64,000 nucleotides of DNA, taken from assembly GCF_030252425.1 (NCBI RefSeq), contig NZ_CP126994.1, forward strand, positions 1,240,001 to 1,304,000. Direction: 5' to 3'. The notes beneath the pieces are model-generated. The model made no database searches, was not told the DNA's origin, and saw only the letters and a program-made list of their open reading frames with translations. A program made the position numbers and the translations under genes. Shown in pieces: positions 17,444 through 25,862 of this stretch (its first letter is position 1; every line of letters begins with the position of its first letter). The stretch comes from Acidisoma sp. PAMC 29798. GTDB lineage: Bacteria; Pseudomonadota; Alphaproteobacteria; Acetobacterales; Acetobacteraceae.

Positions 17444-18885
17444 TGCCGACCGTTCTGATTGCTGACGACGACCGGTCCATCCGTACGGTGCTGACGCAGG
17501 CGCTCGGCCGTTCCGGCTACCAGGTGCGTACCACCGGCAATGCCGCTACGCTGTGGCGCTGGGTCGAAGACGGCGAAGGCGACCTCGTCATCACCGACGT
17601 CGTGATGCCGGATGAGAACGGCCTCGACCTCATTCCCCGCATCCGCCGCCTGCGGCCCGACCTGCGTGTCGTCGTGATGAGTGCGCAATCGACCCTGATC
17701 ACCGCCGTCAAGGCGACGCAGCGCGGCGCCTTTGAGTATCTGCCGAAACCCTTCGATCTGCGTGAATTGCTCGCCGTGGTCGATCGCGCCCTCGCTGTGC
17801 CGACGCCGACCGGAGACCAGCCGCCGCCGGAGCCGCGTGACGCGGACGAACGTCTGCCGCTGATCGGCCGTAGTCCGGCGATGCAGGAAATTTACCGCAC
17901 CGTCGCCCGCCTCACGACCACCGATCTCACCGTCATGATCAATGGCGAGTCTGGCACGGGCAAGGAATTGGTGGCGCGCGCGCTGCATGATTACGGCCGC
18001 CGCCGCGCGGGTCCCTTCGTCGCCATCAATATGGCGGCGATTCCGCGCGAATTGATCGAGAGTGAGTTGTTCGGTCATGAGCGTGGCGCCTTCACCGGCG
18101 CCACCAGCCGCAATCAGGGTCGTTTCGAACAGGCCAGCGGCGGCACGCTGTTCCTCGATGAAATCGGGGATATGCCGCAGGAGGCACAGACCCGGCTGCT
18201 GCGCGTGTTGCAGGAGGGCGAGTTCACCGCCGTCGGGGGTCGCCAGCCCTTGCGCGCCAATGTGCGCATCATCGCCGCGACTCACAGGGACCTGCGCGCC
18301 GCCATTCGTCAGGGCCTGTTCCGTGAGGATTTGTTCTACCGCCTCAATGTCGTGCCGATCCGCCTGCCGCCCTTGCGCGAGCGGGTGGAGGACATCCCCT
18401 TGCTCGCCCGCCACTTCCTCGACAAGGCGCGCAATGACGGTCTGCCCTTCAAGTCGCTGGAGCCTTCGGCGCTCGACCGTCTGCGCGCCCATCGCTGGCC
18501 GGGCAATGTCCGCGAGCTGGAAAATCTGATGCGCCGGCTCGCCGCCCTTCATGCGCAGGAGACGATCACGGCGGAAGTCGTCGATCGGGATCTCGCGGAA
18601 GCCGCACCGGCGACGGAGGAAGACGGCTCTGCTGCGTCCGAGCCGCTGACGCGTGCCATGGAGCGGCATATTCGCCAGTTCCTGACCGCGCATGAGGAAG
18701 GGCTGATGGGCAACGACATCTATGATCGCGTCATCGCGGAAGTGGAACGGCCTTTGATCCAGCTTACGCTTCTCGCGACACGCGGCAACCAGATCAAGGC
18801 CGCCGCCATGCTGGGCCTCAATCGCAATACGCTTCGCAAGAAGATCCGCGATCTCGATGTGCCGGTCGTCCGCGGCGTTGCCTAA
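17440..18885 (+). CDS. ntrC: Nitrogen-regulation response regulator NtrC
   Basis: NtrC is a sigma-54-dependent activator. The 481-residue protein has a receiver domain (residues 5-120, acceptor Asp in [14 protein letters not shown]), an AAA+ domain with GESGTGKE, the sigma-54 contact GAFTGA, Walker [11 protein letters not shown] and [13 protein letters not shown], and a C-terminal Fis-type helix-turn-helix ([21 protein letters not shown]). GAFTGA is intact, so it should act with sigma-54. The ATG overlaps the ntrB stop. Confidence 0.96.
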   Translation: MMPTVLIADDDRSIRTVLTQALGRSGYQVRTTGNAATLWRWVEDGEGDLVITDVVMPDENGLDLIPRIRRLRPDLRVVVMSAQSTLITAVKATQRGAFEYLPKPFDLRELLAVVDRALAVPTPTGDQPPPEPRDADERLPLIGRSPAMQEIYRTVARLTTTDLTVMINGESGTGKELVARALHDYGRRRAGPFVAINMAAIPRELIESELFGHERGAFTGATSRNQGRFEQASGGTLFLDEIGDMPQEAQTRLLRVLQEGEFTAVGGRQPLRANVRIIAATHRDLRAAIRQGLFREDLFYRLNVVPIRLPPLRERVEDIPLLARHFLDKARNDGLPFKSLEPSALDRLRAHRWPGNVRELENLMRRLAALHAQETITAEVVDRDLAEAAPATEEDGSAASEPLTRAMERHIRQFLTAHEEGLMGNDIYDRVIAEVERPLIQLTLLATRGNQIKAAAMLGLNRNTLRKKIRDLDVPVVRGVA

Positions 18886-18928
18886 AGCGGAATGACATTG
18901 GTCGGAATCCGCCGCGCGACGTTGAGCT

Positions 18929-18958
18929 GTAGGGCGGAAAAGCGGAGCGCATTTCGCC
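18929..18958 (+). repeat. Single 30-bp palindromic repeat unit (locus 3)
   Basis: A single unit, starting GTAGGGCGGA and ending with an imperfect TTTCGCC, lies between ntrC and ntrY in the same transcript direction. It may separate ntrBC from ntrYX expression. A weak partner may lie around 18885-18915. Confidence 0.7.
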
Positions 18959-18974
18959 ATGCAACGGTCGTCCC

Positions 18975-21239
18975 ATGCTGATCAGCAACACGCCTGCCTC
19001 CATGCAACTGGTCGGGGATCAGGCATCATCCCCCCGAAACCGCTCGCCGTTCCGCACGCTGCTCAACATCGCGCTCGGTAAAACCGTCACGCTCCTATTG
19101 GCGACCCTCGCGGCTGTGCTGGCGGTGGCGAGCTTCGTGATCCTGTCTGGCGGCACCTCCCTCGGTCTCAGCCATCGCGCCGTCCTCGCTCTGGTGCCCG
19201 CCAATATCGTGGTGTTGATGCTGCTGATGGCAGCCGTCTCGGTGCGTGTCGTGCGCGTGCTGGTGGAACGCAGGCGCGGCACCGCCGGCTCCAAGTTGCA
19301 GGCGCAACTCGTCCTGCTGTTCAGCGTCGTGGCTGTCACCCCCGCCATCGTCGTCGCGATCTTCGCCACGGTCTTCTTCCAGCTCGGCATCCAGGCTTGG
19401 TTTAACGAGCGGGTGCGCACGGCCCTCGATGAAAGCATGCAGGTCGCCCAGGGTTATCTGACGGAGCATAAGGACGAGATTCGGACGGATGCCTTCGCGA
19501 TGGCCAATGACATGGCGCGCGCGGGCCCCTTCCTGACCAGCGATTTTTCCAATTTCGGGCGCTTCCTGACAACGCAGATCACCCTGCGCGGCCTGACCGA
19601 GGCGGTGGTCTTCCTGCCGTCGACTGGCCAGATCATCGCCTCCGCCGGTTTCATGCCGGGGGTTGGAGGCGCGCTGCCGCCACCCTGGGCCGAGGCCGTG
19701 GCGCGCGGCGGTGATGTCGTGGTCATGGGATCGCAGAACGGCACGGTCGTCAGTGGTCTCGTGCAGCTCGATTCGACGCCGCCGACGATGCTGCTGATCC
19801 AAAAGCCCGTCGATCCCGCGATTCTCGCGCATATGGCGCATACTGAAGCGGCGGTGACCGAGTATCATCGTCTCGAATCGCATCGGCACAGCCTGCAATT
19901 CACCTTCGTGGTGATCTTCGCCATCGTCGCCCTGCTGGTGCTATCGGCGGCCATTCTCTTCGGCCTGGTCTTCGCCAATCAGATCGCGCGGCCGGTCGGC
20001 CGGCTGATCCGTGCTGCCGAACGCATCCGCTCTGGCGATCTGGCGGTGCGATTGCCTGAAAGCCGGCGTGACGATGAGATCGCGGGCCTCACCCGCGCCT
20101 TCAACCGGATGACCGGGCAACTTGACGCTCAGCGGTCGGAGCTGATGAAGGCCTATAGCCAGATCGATGAGCGACGGCGCTTTACCGAGGCGGTGCTGGG
20201 TGGCGTGTCGGCCGGCGTCATCGGTCTCGACGGCAATTGCCGCATCGAACTGCCCAACCGCGCAGCCTCGCGCCTGTTGGGGGAGGATCTGATCGCCGCG
20301 ATCGGCCGCCCGCTGGATGACGTGATGCCGGAATTCGCTGCCCTGATCGAAACCGTTCGCACCATGCCCGATCGCCCGCGCCGGGCGGAAATTGCCATCG
20401 GGCCGCCGACGCAGCGCCGCTTGCTCAATGTGCGGCTGGGCGCGGAGATGACGGACCAGCGCGTCGATGGCTTCGTGATCACCTTCGACGACATCACCGA
20501 ACTCGCGGCCGCCCAGCGTAAGGCCGCATGGTCCGATGTGGCCCGGCGCATCGCCCATGAGATCAAGAATCCGCTGACGCCGATTCAATTGTCGGCCGAG
20601 CGGCTGAAGCGTCGCTTCTTGGGGGAGATCACCTCCGACCCTGAGACCTTCCGGCAATGCGCCGATACCATCGTCCGGCAGGTGGAGGATATCGGCCGCA
20701 TGGTCGATGAGTTCTCGGCCTTCGCGCGCATGCCGCAGCCGGTCATCAAGGAAGAGGATATCGGCCAGGTCGCGCGGGATGCGTTGATGCTGCAACAGCA
20801 CGCGCGCCCCGAAATTCGGTTCACGGCCGATATTCCGGCGGGTGGGTTAATGGTGGCCTGCGATCGGCGGTTGATTGGCCAGGCTTTGACGAATCTTCTT
20901 CAAAATGCCGCCGATGCGATATCGACACGTCCGGGTGCCGGTGAAATTCTTCTGACGGTCATGCAGGCGGATGGCATGGCCCGCGTCAGTGTCGCGGATG
21001 ATGGGGTCGGACTGCCGCAGGCGGAACGTACGCAACTCACCGAACCCTATGTGACGACCAAGGAAAAGGGCACTGGCCTGGGCCTCGCCATCGTCAAGAA
21101 AGTCATGGAAGATCATGAGGGTCTGTTGCTTCTTGAGGATCGTCAGCCCGGCCCCGGCGCGGTCGCCACCTTGGTCTTGCCACTCCATAGTCGAAGCGAG
21201 GTGCCGGTTTTGAGGATCGCGAGGGATGATGGCTGCTGA
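18975..21239 (+). CDS. ntrY: Membrane sensor histidine kinase NtrY
   Basis: NtrY pairs with NtrX. The 754-residue protein has about four membrane helices (roughly residues 38-60, 67-90, 108-135 and 303-330), an extracytoplasmic loop of about 165 residues before the last one, a HAMP domain (ANQIARPVGRLIRAAERI), a PAS domain, the H-box ARRIAHEIKNPLTPIQLSAER and the ATPase N and G boxes (NLLQNAADAI, ADDGVGLP, GTGLGLAIVKKV). The start could be 18975 or an internal ATG at 19002. It overlaps ntrX by 14 bases. Confidence 0.94.
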   Translation: MLISNTPASMQLVGDQASSPRNRSPFRTLLNIALGKTVTLLLATLAAVLAVASFVILSGGTSLGLSHRAVLALVPANIVVLMLLMAAVSVRVVRVLVERRRGTAGSKLQAQLVLLFSVVAVTPAIVVAIFATVFFQLGIQAWFNERVRTALDESMQVAQGYLTEHKDEIRTDAFAMANDMARAGPFLTSDFSNFGRFLTTQITLRGLTEAVVFLPSTGQIIASAGFMPGVGGALPPPWAEAVARGGDVVVMGSQNGTVVSGLVQLDSTPPTMLLIQKPVDPAILAHMAHTEAAVTEYHRLESHRHSLQFTFVVIFAIVALLVLSAAILFGLVFANQIARPVGRLIRAAERIRSGDLAVRLPESRRDDEIAGLTRAFNRMTGQLDAQRSELMKAYSQIDERRRFTEAVLGGVSAGVIGLDGNCRIELPNRAASRLLGEDLIAAIGRPLDDVMPEFAALIETVRTMPDRPRRAEIAIGPPTQRRLLNVRLGAEMTDQRVDGFVITFDDITELAAAQRKAAWSDVARRIAHEIKNPLTPIQLSAERLKRRFLGEITSDPETFRQCADTIVRQVEDIGRMVDEFSAFARMPQPVIKEEDIGQVARDALMLQQHARPEIRFTADIPAGGLMVACDRRLIGQALTNLLQNAADAISTRPGAGEILLTVMQADGMARVSVADDGVGLPQAERTQLTEPYVTTKEKGTGLGLAIVKKVMEDHEGLLLLEDRQPGPGAVATLVLPLHSRSEVPVLRIARDDGC

Positions 21240-22620
21240 CATCCTGATCGTCGATGATGAACCCGATATCCGGATGCTCATCGATGGTGTGCTCCGCGAT
21301 GAGGGCTACGAGACGCGCCAGGCCGCCAATGCGGATGACGCGATCGCGGCGTTCCATGCCCGGCGGCCCGGCCTCGTCATCCTCGATATCTGGCTGCGCA
21401 ATTCCCGACTCGACGGCCTCGGCATTCTGGATGTGCTGTGCCGGGAGGAGCCGCGGGTGCCGGTCATGATGATTTCCGGCCATGGCACGATTGAAACGGC
21501 GGTCACCGCCATCCAGAAAGGCGCCTACGACTTCATCGAAAAGCCCTTCAAGGCGGATCGTCTGCTGCTCATGGTGCGCCGCGCCTTGGAAGCGGCGCGG
21601 CTCGCGGCGGAGAATGCGGAGCTGCGTCTACGCATCGGCGCGGAAACCACGCTGATCGGCGACAGCGCCGTCATGCAGGCCTTGCGCGGCGCGATCGAGC
21701 GCGTCGCCCCCACCGGCTCTCGCGTTCTCGTCCATGGCCCGGCCGGCGTCGGCAAGGAAGTGGCGGCGCGCATGATCCATGCCTTGTCGCGCCGCTCGGA
21801 CCAGCCCTTCGCCGCCCTGAACTGCGCGACGCTCAACCCGGCCCGCTTCGAGGAGGAGCTTTTCGGCGTCGAGGCCGGCACCGGGCCGGGGCGGGAACCC
21901 CGACGCGCCGGCGTGTTGGAGCGTGCCCATGGCGGCACGCTGCTGCTGGATGAAGTGTCGGACATGCCGCTGGAAACCCAGGGCAAGATCGTGCGCGCCT
22001 TGCAGGACCAGGCCTTCCAGCGGGTCGGCGGGTCGTCGCGCGTCAGTGTGGATGTGCGCGTCATTTCGACCACCAACAAGGATTTGCAGGTCGAGATTGC
22101 GGCCGGCCGGTTCCGCGAAGATCTATATTACCGTCTCGCCGTGGTGCCGTTGTTGGTGCCGGCCTTGCGGCAGAGGCGCGATGACGTGCCGCCGCTGGCG
22201 CAATATTTCCTCAAGCGTGCGGCCGAGAATGCAGGCATGGCGCCGCGCGAATTGGCGGCCGATGCCATCACCGCTCTGCAGGCCTATGATTGGCCGGGCA
22301 ATGTGCGGCAGTTGCGCAATCTGATGGACTGGCTGGTGATCATGGCGCCCGGCAGCCCGGCGGATCCGATTCATGCCGATGTCCTGCCGCCGGAAATCGG
22401 CGCCCATGCGCCACGCTTGCTTTCGCTTGATTCCGGCACGGACATGATGGGTCTGACGCTGCGGGAGGCGCGCGATCTGTTCGAAATCCAGTATCTTCAG
22501 GCGCAGTTGATGCGGCTCGGTGGCAATATCAGCCGCACCGCCGCTTTCGTGGGCATGGAGCGCAGCGCCTTACACCGCAAGCTGAAGCAATTGGGCGTGA
22601 CGGCGGACGAACGGGGTTAG
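21226..22620 (+). CDS. ntrX: Response regulator NtrX
   Basis: The 464-residue protein has a receiver domain (DDEP, acceptor Asp in VILDIWL), an AAA+ domain and a C-terminal Fis-type helix-turn-helix (ISRTAAFVGMERSALHRKLKQL). The AAA+ P-loop is GPAGVGKE instead of GESGTGKE. The sigma-54 contact loop GAFTGA is absent; the equivalent stretch reads VEAGTGPGREPRRAG. Loss of GAFTGA is known in alphaproteobacterial NtrX and suggests it does not activate sigma-54 directly. It overlaps ntrY. Confidence 0.94.
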   Translation: MMAADILIVDDEPDIRMLIDGVLRDEGYETRQAANADDAIAAFHARRPGLVILDIWLRNSRLDGLGILDVLCREEPRVPVMMISGHGTIETAVTAIQKGAYDFIEKPFKADRLLLMVRRALEAARLAAENAELRLRIGAETTLIGDSAVMQALRGAIERVAPTGSRVLVHGPAGVGKEVAARMIHALSRRSDQPFAALNCATLNPARFEEELFGVEAGTGPGREPRRAGVLERAHGGTLLLDEVSDMPLETQGKIVRALQDQAFQRVGGSSRVSVDVRVISTTNKDLQVEIAAGRFREDLYYRLAVVPLLVPALRQRRDDVPPLAQYFLKRAAENAGMAPRELAADAITALQAYDWPGNVRQLRNLMDWLVIMAPGSPADPIHADVLPPEIGAHAPRLLSLDSGTDMMGLTLREARDLFEIQYLQAQLMRLGGNISRTAAFVGMERSALHRKLKQLGVTADERG

Positions 22621-22630
22621 GGACGAGTTT

Positions 22631-22701
22631 GGTGGAATGAGCTGCGCTTTTCCACCCTACATGGTCGCTCTGTAGGGTGGAAAAGCGCAGCGCATTCCAC
22701 C
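22631..22701. repeat. Inverted pair of 30-bp palindromic repeat (locus 4)
   Basis: Units at 22631-22660 and 22672-22701 are both of the GGTGG...CCACC type, in opposite orientation, 11 bases apart. They fill the space between convergent ntrX and the DUF815 ATPase gene. Confidence 0.85.
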
Positions 22702-22702
22702 A

Positions 22703-23584
22703 TCAAGCCGCCTTCACGCCCAAACGCCCCGCGAGGTCTTGGACATACTGCCAGGCGACGCGGCCCGACCGGCCGCCGCGCGTCACCGACCATTCCACGG
22801 CACCGGCACGCAGCGCCTCCCGCTCGATCGGCAGGCCCATGGCCGCCGCATAGCCCTCGATCATCGCGAAGAAGGTCGCCTGGTCGCAATTGTGGAAGCC
22901 GATCCACAGGCCGAACCGGTCGGAGAGCGACACCTTCTCCTCCACCGCCTCGCCCGGATTGATCGCGGTCGCCCGCTCGTTGTCGATCATTTCGCGCGGC
23001 ATCAGGTGGCGGCGGTTGCTGGTGGCGTAGAACAGCACGTTGCCCGGCCGTCCCTCGATCCCGCCGTCGAGCACCGATTTCAGCGCCTTGTAGTCGGCAT
23101 CCTCGCGCTCGAAGGACAGATCGTCGCACAGGACCACGAAGCGCTCTGGCCGGTCGCGCAGGATGTTCAGCAAGTCCGGCAATGTCCGCAGATCGTCACG
23201 ATGGATTTCGATGAGCTTGAGGCCTTGGCCCCAAGCCTCGGCTGAGACGGCGGCATGGGTGGCCTTAACGAGGGAGGATTTGCCCATCCCGCGTGCGCCC
23301 CACAGCATGGCGTTGTTGGCCGGGAAGCCGCGCGCGAAGCGGCTCGTATTCTCCAGCATCACCGCCTTCTGGTGATCGACGCCACGAATGAGATCGAGCG
23401 CGACGCGGGCGATCCGTTTGACCGGAATGAGCCGAGCGGGCCCTTCCTGATCACGGGGCTGCCAGACGAAGCCTTCGGCGAGCGTCAGGTCGGTCGCGAT
23501 CGCGGTCGGCGGCGCCAAACGCTCCAGCGCCAGGGCGATGCGGGTCAGCAGGTCGGGGATCGTCGCGTCCATTACAGAGTCCAT
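22703..23584 (-). CDS. DUF815 family ATP-binding protein
   Basis: This 293-residue protein is an AAA-like P-loop ATPase of the DUF815 family; the cellular role is not established. The Walker A is WGARGMGKSSLV (about residues 94-105), and Walker B-like VVLCDDLSFE is followed by the sensor region LFYATSNRRHLMPREM and an arginine-containing SLSDRFGLWIGF. Start at 23584 (MDSVMD) or 23572. It is divergent from yajC with 96 bases between. The gene ends within one base of a palindromic repeat. Confidence 0.86.
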   Translation of the reverse strand: MDSVMDATIPDLLTRIALALERLAPPTAIATDLTLAEGFVWQPRDQEGPARLIPVKRIARVALDLIRGVDHQKAVMLENTSRFARGFPANNAMLWGARGMGKSSLVKATHAAVSAEAWGQGLKLIEIHRDDLRTLPDLLNILRDRPERFVVLCDDLSFEREDADYKALKSVLDGGIEGRPGNVLFYATSNRRHLMPREMIDNERATAINPGEAVEEKVSLSDRFGLWIGFHNCDQATFFAMIEGYAAAMGLPIEREALRAGAVEWSVTRGGRSGRVAWQYVQDLAGRLGVKAA

Positions 23585-23680
23585 TCGTCATGCGCGGTCA
23601 AAGCCCCGACGGCGGGGGCTTGACGCCGGGGGGGTGGAAACTATGGTCCGGCCCCATTCACCGCAACCCGGACGCCCTTC

Positions 23681-24052
23681 ATGCACCTCATCTCATCGGC
23701 CTATGCACAGTCTCTCGGCGGTGGCTCGACGATGGCCAGCCTGACGCAATTTGCGCCGCTGGTCCTAATTTTCGGCGTGTTCTACTTCATTCTGATCCGG
23801 CCGCAGCAGCAGAAGCAGAAGGCCTTGAAGGCGAGCGTGGCGGCCATGAAGCGCGGTGACCGCGTTATCACCGCCGGCGGCATCCTCGGCACCGTGCAGA
23901 AGCTGCGTGAAGGCACCAACGAGGTCGAGGTCGAAATTGCCCCGAACGTCCGCGTCATCGTGTTGAAGGAGACGATCTCCTCGATCGTCAAGCCGGTCGC
24001 CGCCAATGACAGCAAGCCGGTGGCCGTTGTGCCGCCGTCGAAAGTGTCCTGA
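23681..24052 (+). CDS. yajC: Preprotein translocase subunit YajC
   Basis: YajC is a small inner-membrane partner of SecDF. The 123-residue protein begins MHLISSAYAQSLGG, has one membrane helix (LTQFAPLVLIFGVFYFIL) followed immediately by the conserved IRPQQQKQK, then GDRVITAGGILGTV and EIAPNVRVIVLK, the YajC core. The tail is a short variable stretch. The secD and secF genes that usually follow are missing here; instead a palindromic repeat and a convergent sodB follow. Confidence 0.93.
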   Translation: MHLISSAYAQSLGGGSTMASLTQFAPLVLIFGVFYFILIRPQQQKQKALKASVAAMKRGDRVITAGGILGTVQKLREGTNEVEVEIAPNVRVIVLKETISSIVKPVAANDSKPVAVVPPSKVS

Positions 24053-24088
24053 GGCGGCTTCCGCTCAGCGCACCGTTCACCCCAACAC

Positions 24089-24190
24089 CGTCATCCCCGG
24101 GCTTGACCCGGGGACCTACCCACTGCGGCGCCCAAACACCGTCTGGGCGCCGTAACGGGTAGGCCCGCGGATCAAGTCCGCGGGCGACGA
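24089..24190. repeat. Palindromic intergenic repeat, second family (locus B)
   Basis: Three nested hairpins are visible. The left arm contains ccccgggcttgacccgggg (24095-24113), the centre has ggcgcccaaa paired with tgggcgcc (24127-24151), and the right arm contains cccgcggatcaagtccgcgg (24163-24182). The outer cctaccc and gggtagg also pair. The whole element is an imperfect palindrome between the convergent yajC and sodB genes and could end both transcripts. Confidence 0.82.
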
Positions 24191-24223
24191 TCCTTAAGCA
24201 ATCAACACGTAAGAAATCGGCGA

Positions 24224-24832
24224 TTAGCTAGCGGCGAGTTCGCTAGCGGCGAATTCGTAGTTCGCGAGCTTGTCGAGGAAGTTCTGCGTGTAATCCGGAC
24301 GGCGATTGCGGAAGTCCAGGTAGTAGCTGTGCTCCCAGACATCGAGGCCGAGCAGAACCTTGCCTTCGCCCGTGGCGAGCGGGTTGGACCCGTTCGGCGT
24401 CTTGGCGATCTTCAGCTTGCCGTCGGCGGCGAGCACTAGCCAAGCCCAGCCGGAGCCGAACTGGCCGATCGCACCGGCCTTGAAGGCGGCCTTGAACTCA
24501 TCGACCGAGCCGAAATCGGCGATGATCTTGGTCTCCAACGCGCCGGGCATCTTGCCGCCCGTGGGGGACAGGTTCTTCCAGAACAGGATGTGGTTCCAAT
24601 GCTGGCCGGAATTGTTGAAGACCGGCGCCATGTCGCTCTGCCCATAGGAAAGCTTCACGATCTCTTCCAGGGATTTGCCCTGTAGAGCCGGGTTCTTCTC
24701 CACGAAGCCGTTCAGCGCCGTCACATAGGCCTGATGGTGCTTGCCGTGGTGCAGTTCCAACGTCTCCTGGCACATGCCCGCCTCAGCCAGGGCCGAGGTG
24801 TCGAAAGGCAGCGGGGGAAGCTCGAAAGCCAT
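24224..24832 (-). CDS. sodB: Superoxide dismutase (Fe/Mn family)
   Basis: The enzyme dismutates superoxide in the cytoplasm. The 202-residue protein has the N-terminal AFELPPLPFDTSAL, LELHHGKHHQAYVTALN (metal His), SGQHWNHILFWKNLSP (metal His), FGSGWAWLV and the signature DVWEHSYYLDFRN (metal Asp and His). NNSGQHWNH and the FGSGWAW context favour iron, though metal choice is an inference. The start at 24832 follows GGAGAG; the longer upstream frame has no family similarity. Confidence 0.95.
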   Translation of the reverse strand: MAFELPPLPFDTSALAEAGMCQETLELHHGKHHQAYVTALNGFVEKNPALQGKSLEEIVKLSYGQSDMAPVFNNSGQHWNHILFWKNLSPTGGKMPGALETKIIADFGSVDEFKAAFKAGAIGQFGSGWAWLVLAADGKLKIAKTPNGSNPLATGEGKVLLGLDVWEHSYYLDFRNRRPDYTQNFLDKLANYEFAASELAAS

Positions 24833-24985
24833 GGTGTTCTCTCCGATGGTTTTTGTGAGTGGGAACCTGGCCGAGGTGAGAGCAGGCCGGCCGCCCAAGA
24901 CCACCTAACCTTATGCCGGGGCGGGGGTGCGTCAACCCACCTGCTCCGCTTGCCACCACAGCGATGGCGGTTCATCACGCGCGCC

Positions 24986-25780
24986 ATGCTTTCCCCTCTT
25001 GGCGAGACCCTGCGGCGGCATGACCCCGACCGTTTCCTCACCGTGCTCTTCGCGCCAGAGGCGCGGCGGGAGACGCTGGTGACCCTCTATGCCTTCAACC
25101 ATGAGCTTGCCCGCGCCCGCGAAGTGGCAAGCCAGTCGCTGCTCGCCCTGATGCGCCTGCAATGGTGGCGGGAGGTGGTGGAGGGTGAGGCCAAAGGTCA
25201 CGAGGTCGCGACACCGCTGCTAGCCATGCTGGCGGACGGCCGGCTTGACGCCGGCGATCTCCTCGCCCTGATCGAAGCGCGGGAAGCCGAGGTGGATGGC
25301 GATTTCCCGACCTTGGAGGCGTGGTGCGATTGGCTGCTGGCCGGTGCGGGCGGTCTCGCCGTTGCGGCGGGGCGGGCGCTGGGCGTAACCGATGATGGCG
25401 TGTTGCGCGGCCTGCGGCTGCGCGGCGCTGCCTATGGCGTCGCGGGCTTGCTGCGAGCACGGCTGGTGCTTGGGCGGCAGGGCAGGGCGCCCTGGCCCAC
25501 GGACCATCTTGCGGCCCTTGATATGACGGCGGAGGCTGCCGCCGCTGACCCCACCGATGCGCGACTGCGCGACCTGTTTGCGCATCTGGCGGAAGAGGGG
25601 CGCGGCTTCTTGGCGGAGGCGAGGGTGTTGCCGGCGCCGCCACGCGCCGCTATCGCCGCGGCCCTGCCGGCGGTCTTGGCCCGGCGCGATCTGCGGCATA
25701 TGCCATCCGTTGATCCGCGCCCCAGGGGTTTGGGCGATCGGCTGGCGGTGACCTTCGCGGGGCTTATGGGCCGCGTGTGA
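24986..25780 (+). CDS. Squalene/phytoene synthase-like protein lacking catalytic aspartates
   Basis: This 264-residue protein has the head-to-head prenyl synthase fold by similarity (MLSPLGETLRRHDPDRFLTVLFAPEARRETLVTLYAFNHELARARE, then LMRLQWWREVVEG and GAAYGVAGLLRARL). The two Asp-rich DxxxD motifs that bind diphosphate in true squalene and phytoene synthases are absent, so it is unlikely to make squalene. It resembles the NDUFAF6-type non-catalytic members that some alphaproteobacteria carry. The start at 24986 is chosen because upstream sequence overlaps sodB antisense. Confidence 0.72.
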   Translation: MLSPLGETLRRHDPDRFLTVLFAPEARRETLVTLYAFNHELARAREVASQSLLALMRLQWWREVVEGEAKGHEVATPLLAMLADGRLDAGDLLALIEAREAEVDGDFPTLEAWCDWLLAGAGGLAVAAGRALGVTDDGVLRGLRLRGAAYGVAGLLRARLVLGRQGRAPWPTDHLAALDMTAEAAAADPTDARLRDLFAHLAEEGRGFLAEARVLPAPPRAAIAAALPAVLARRDLRHMPSVDPRPRGLGDRLAVTFAGLMGRV

Positions 25781-25785
25781 CATTT

Positions 25786-25860
25786 GGCGGATAACGCTTC
25801 GCTCATCCGCCCTACGAGTCTCGACGCGGTGTAGGGCGGATGAGCGAAGCGTTATCCGCC
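25786..25860. repeat. Perfect inverted pair of 30-bp palindromic repeat (locus 5)
   Basis: Units 25786-25815 and 25831-25860 are exact reverse complements of each other across a 15-base spacer. Both are of the GGCGGAT...ATCCGCC type. They separate the convergent squalene-synthase-like gene and uvrA, ending two bases from the uvrA stop. Confidence 0.92.
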
Positions 25861-25862
25861 GG

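Noticed and set aside
17158-18960. 600-codon minus-strand open frame antisense to ntrC
   Set aside because: Composition and lack of any motif fit a shadow of ntrC, which is unambiguous on the other strand.
25786-25860. Insertion-sequence terminal repeats
   Set aside because: The perfect inverted repeats enclose only 15 bases, without a transposase; they match the palindromic family at six other loci.
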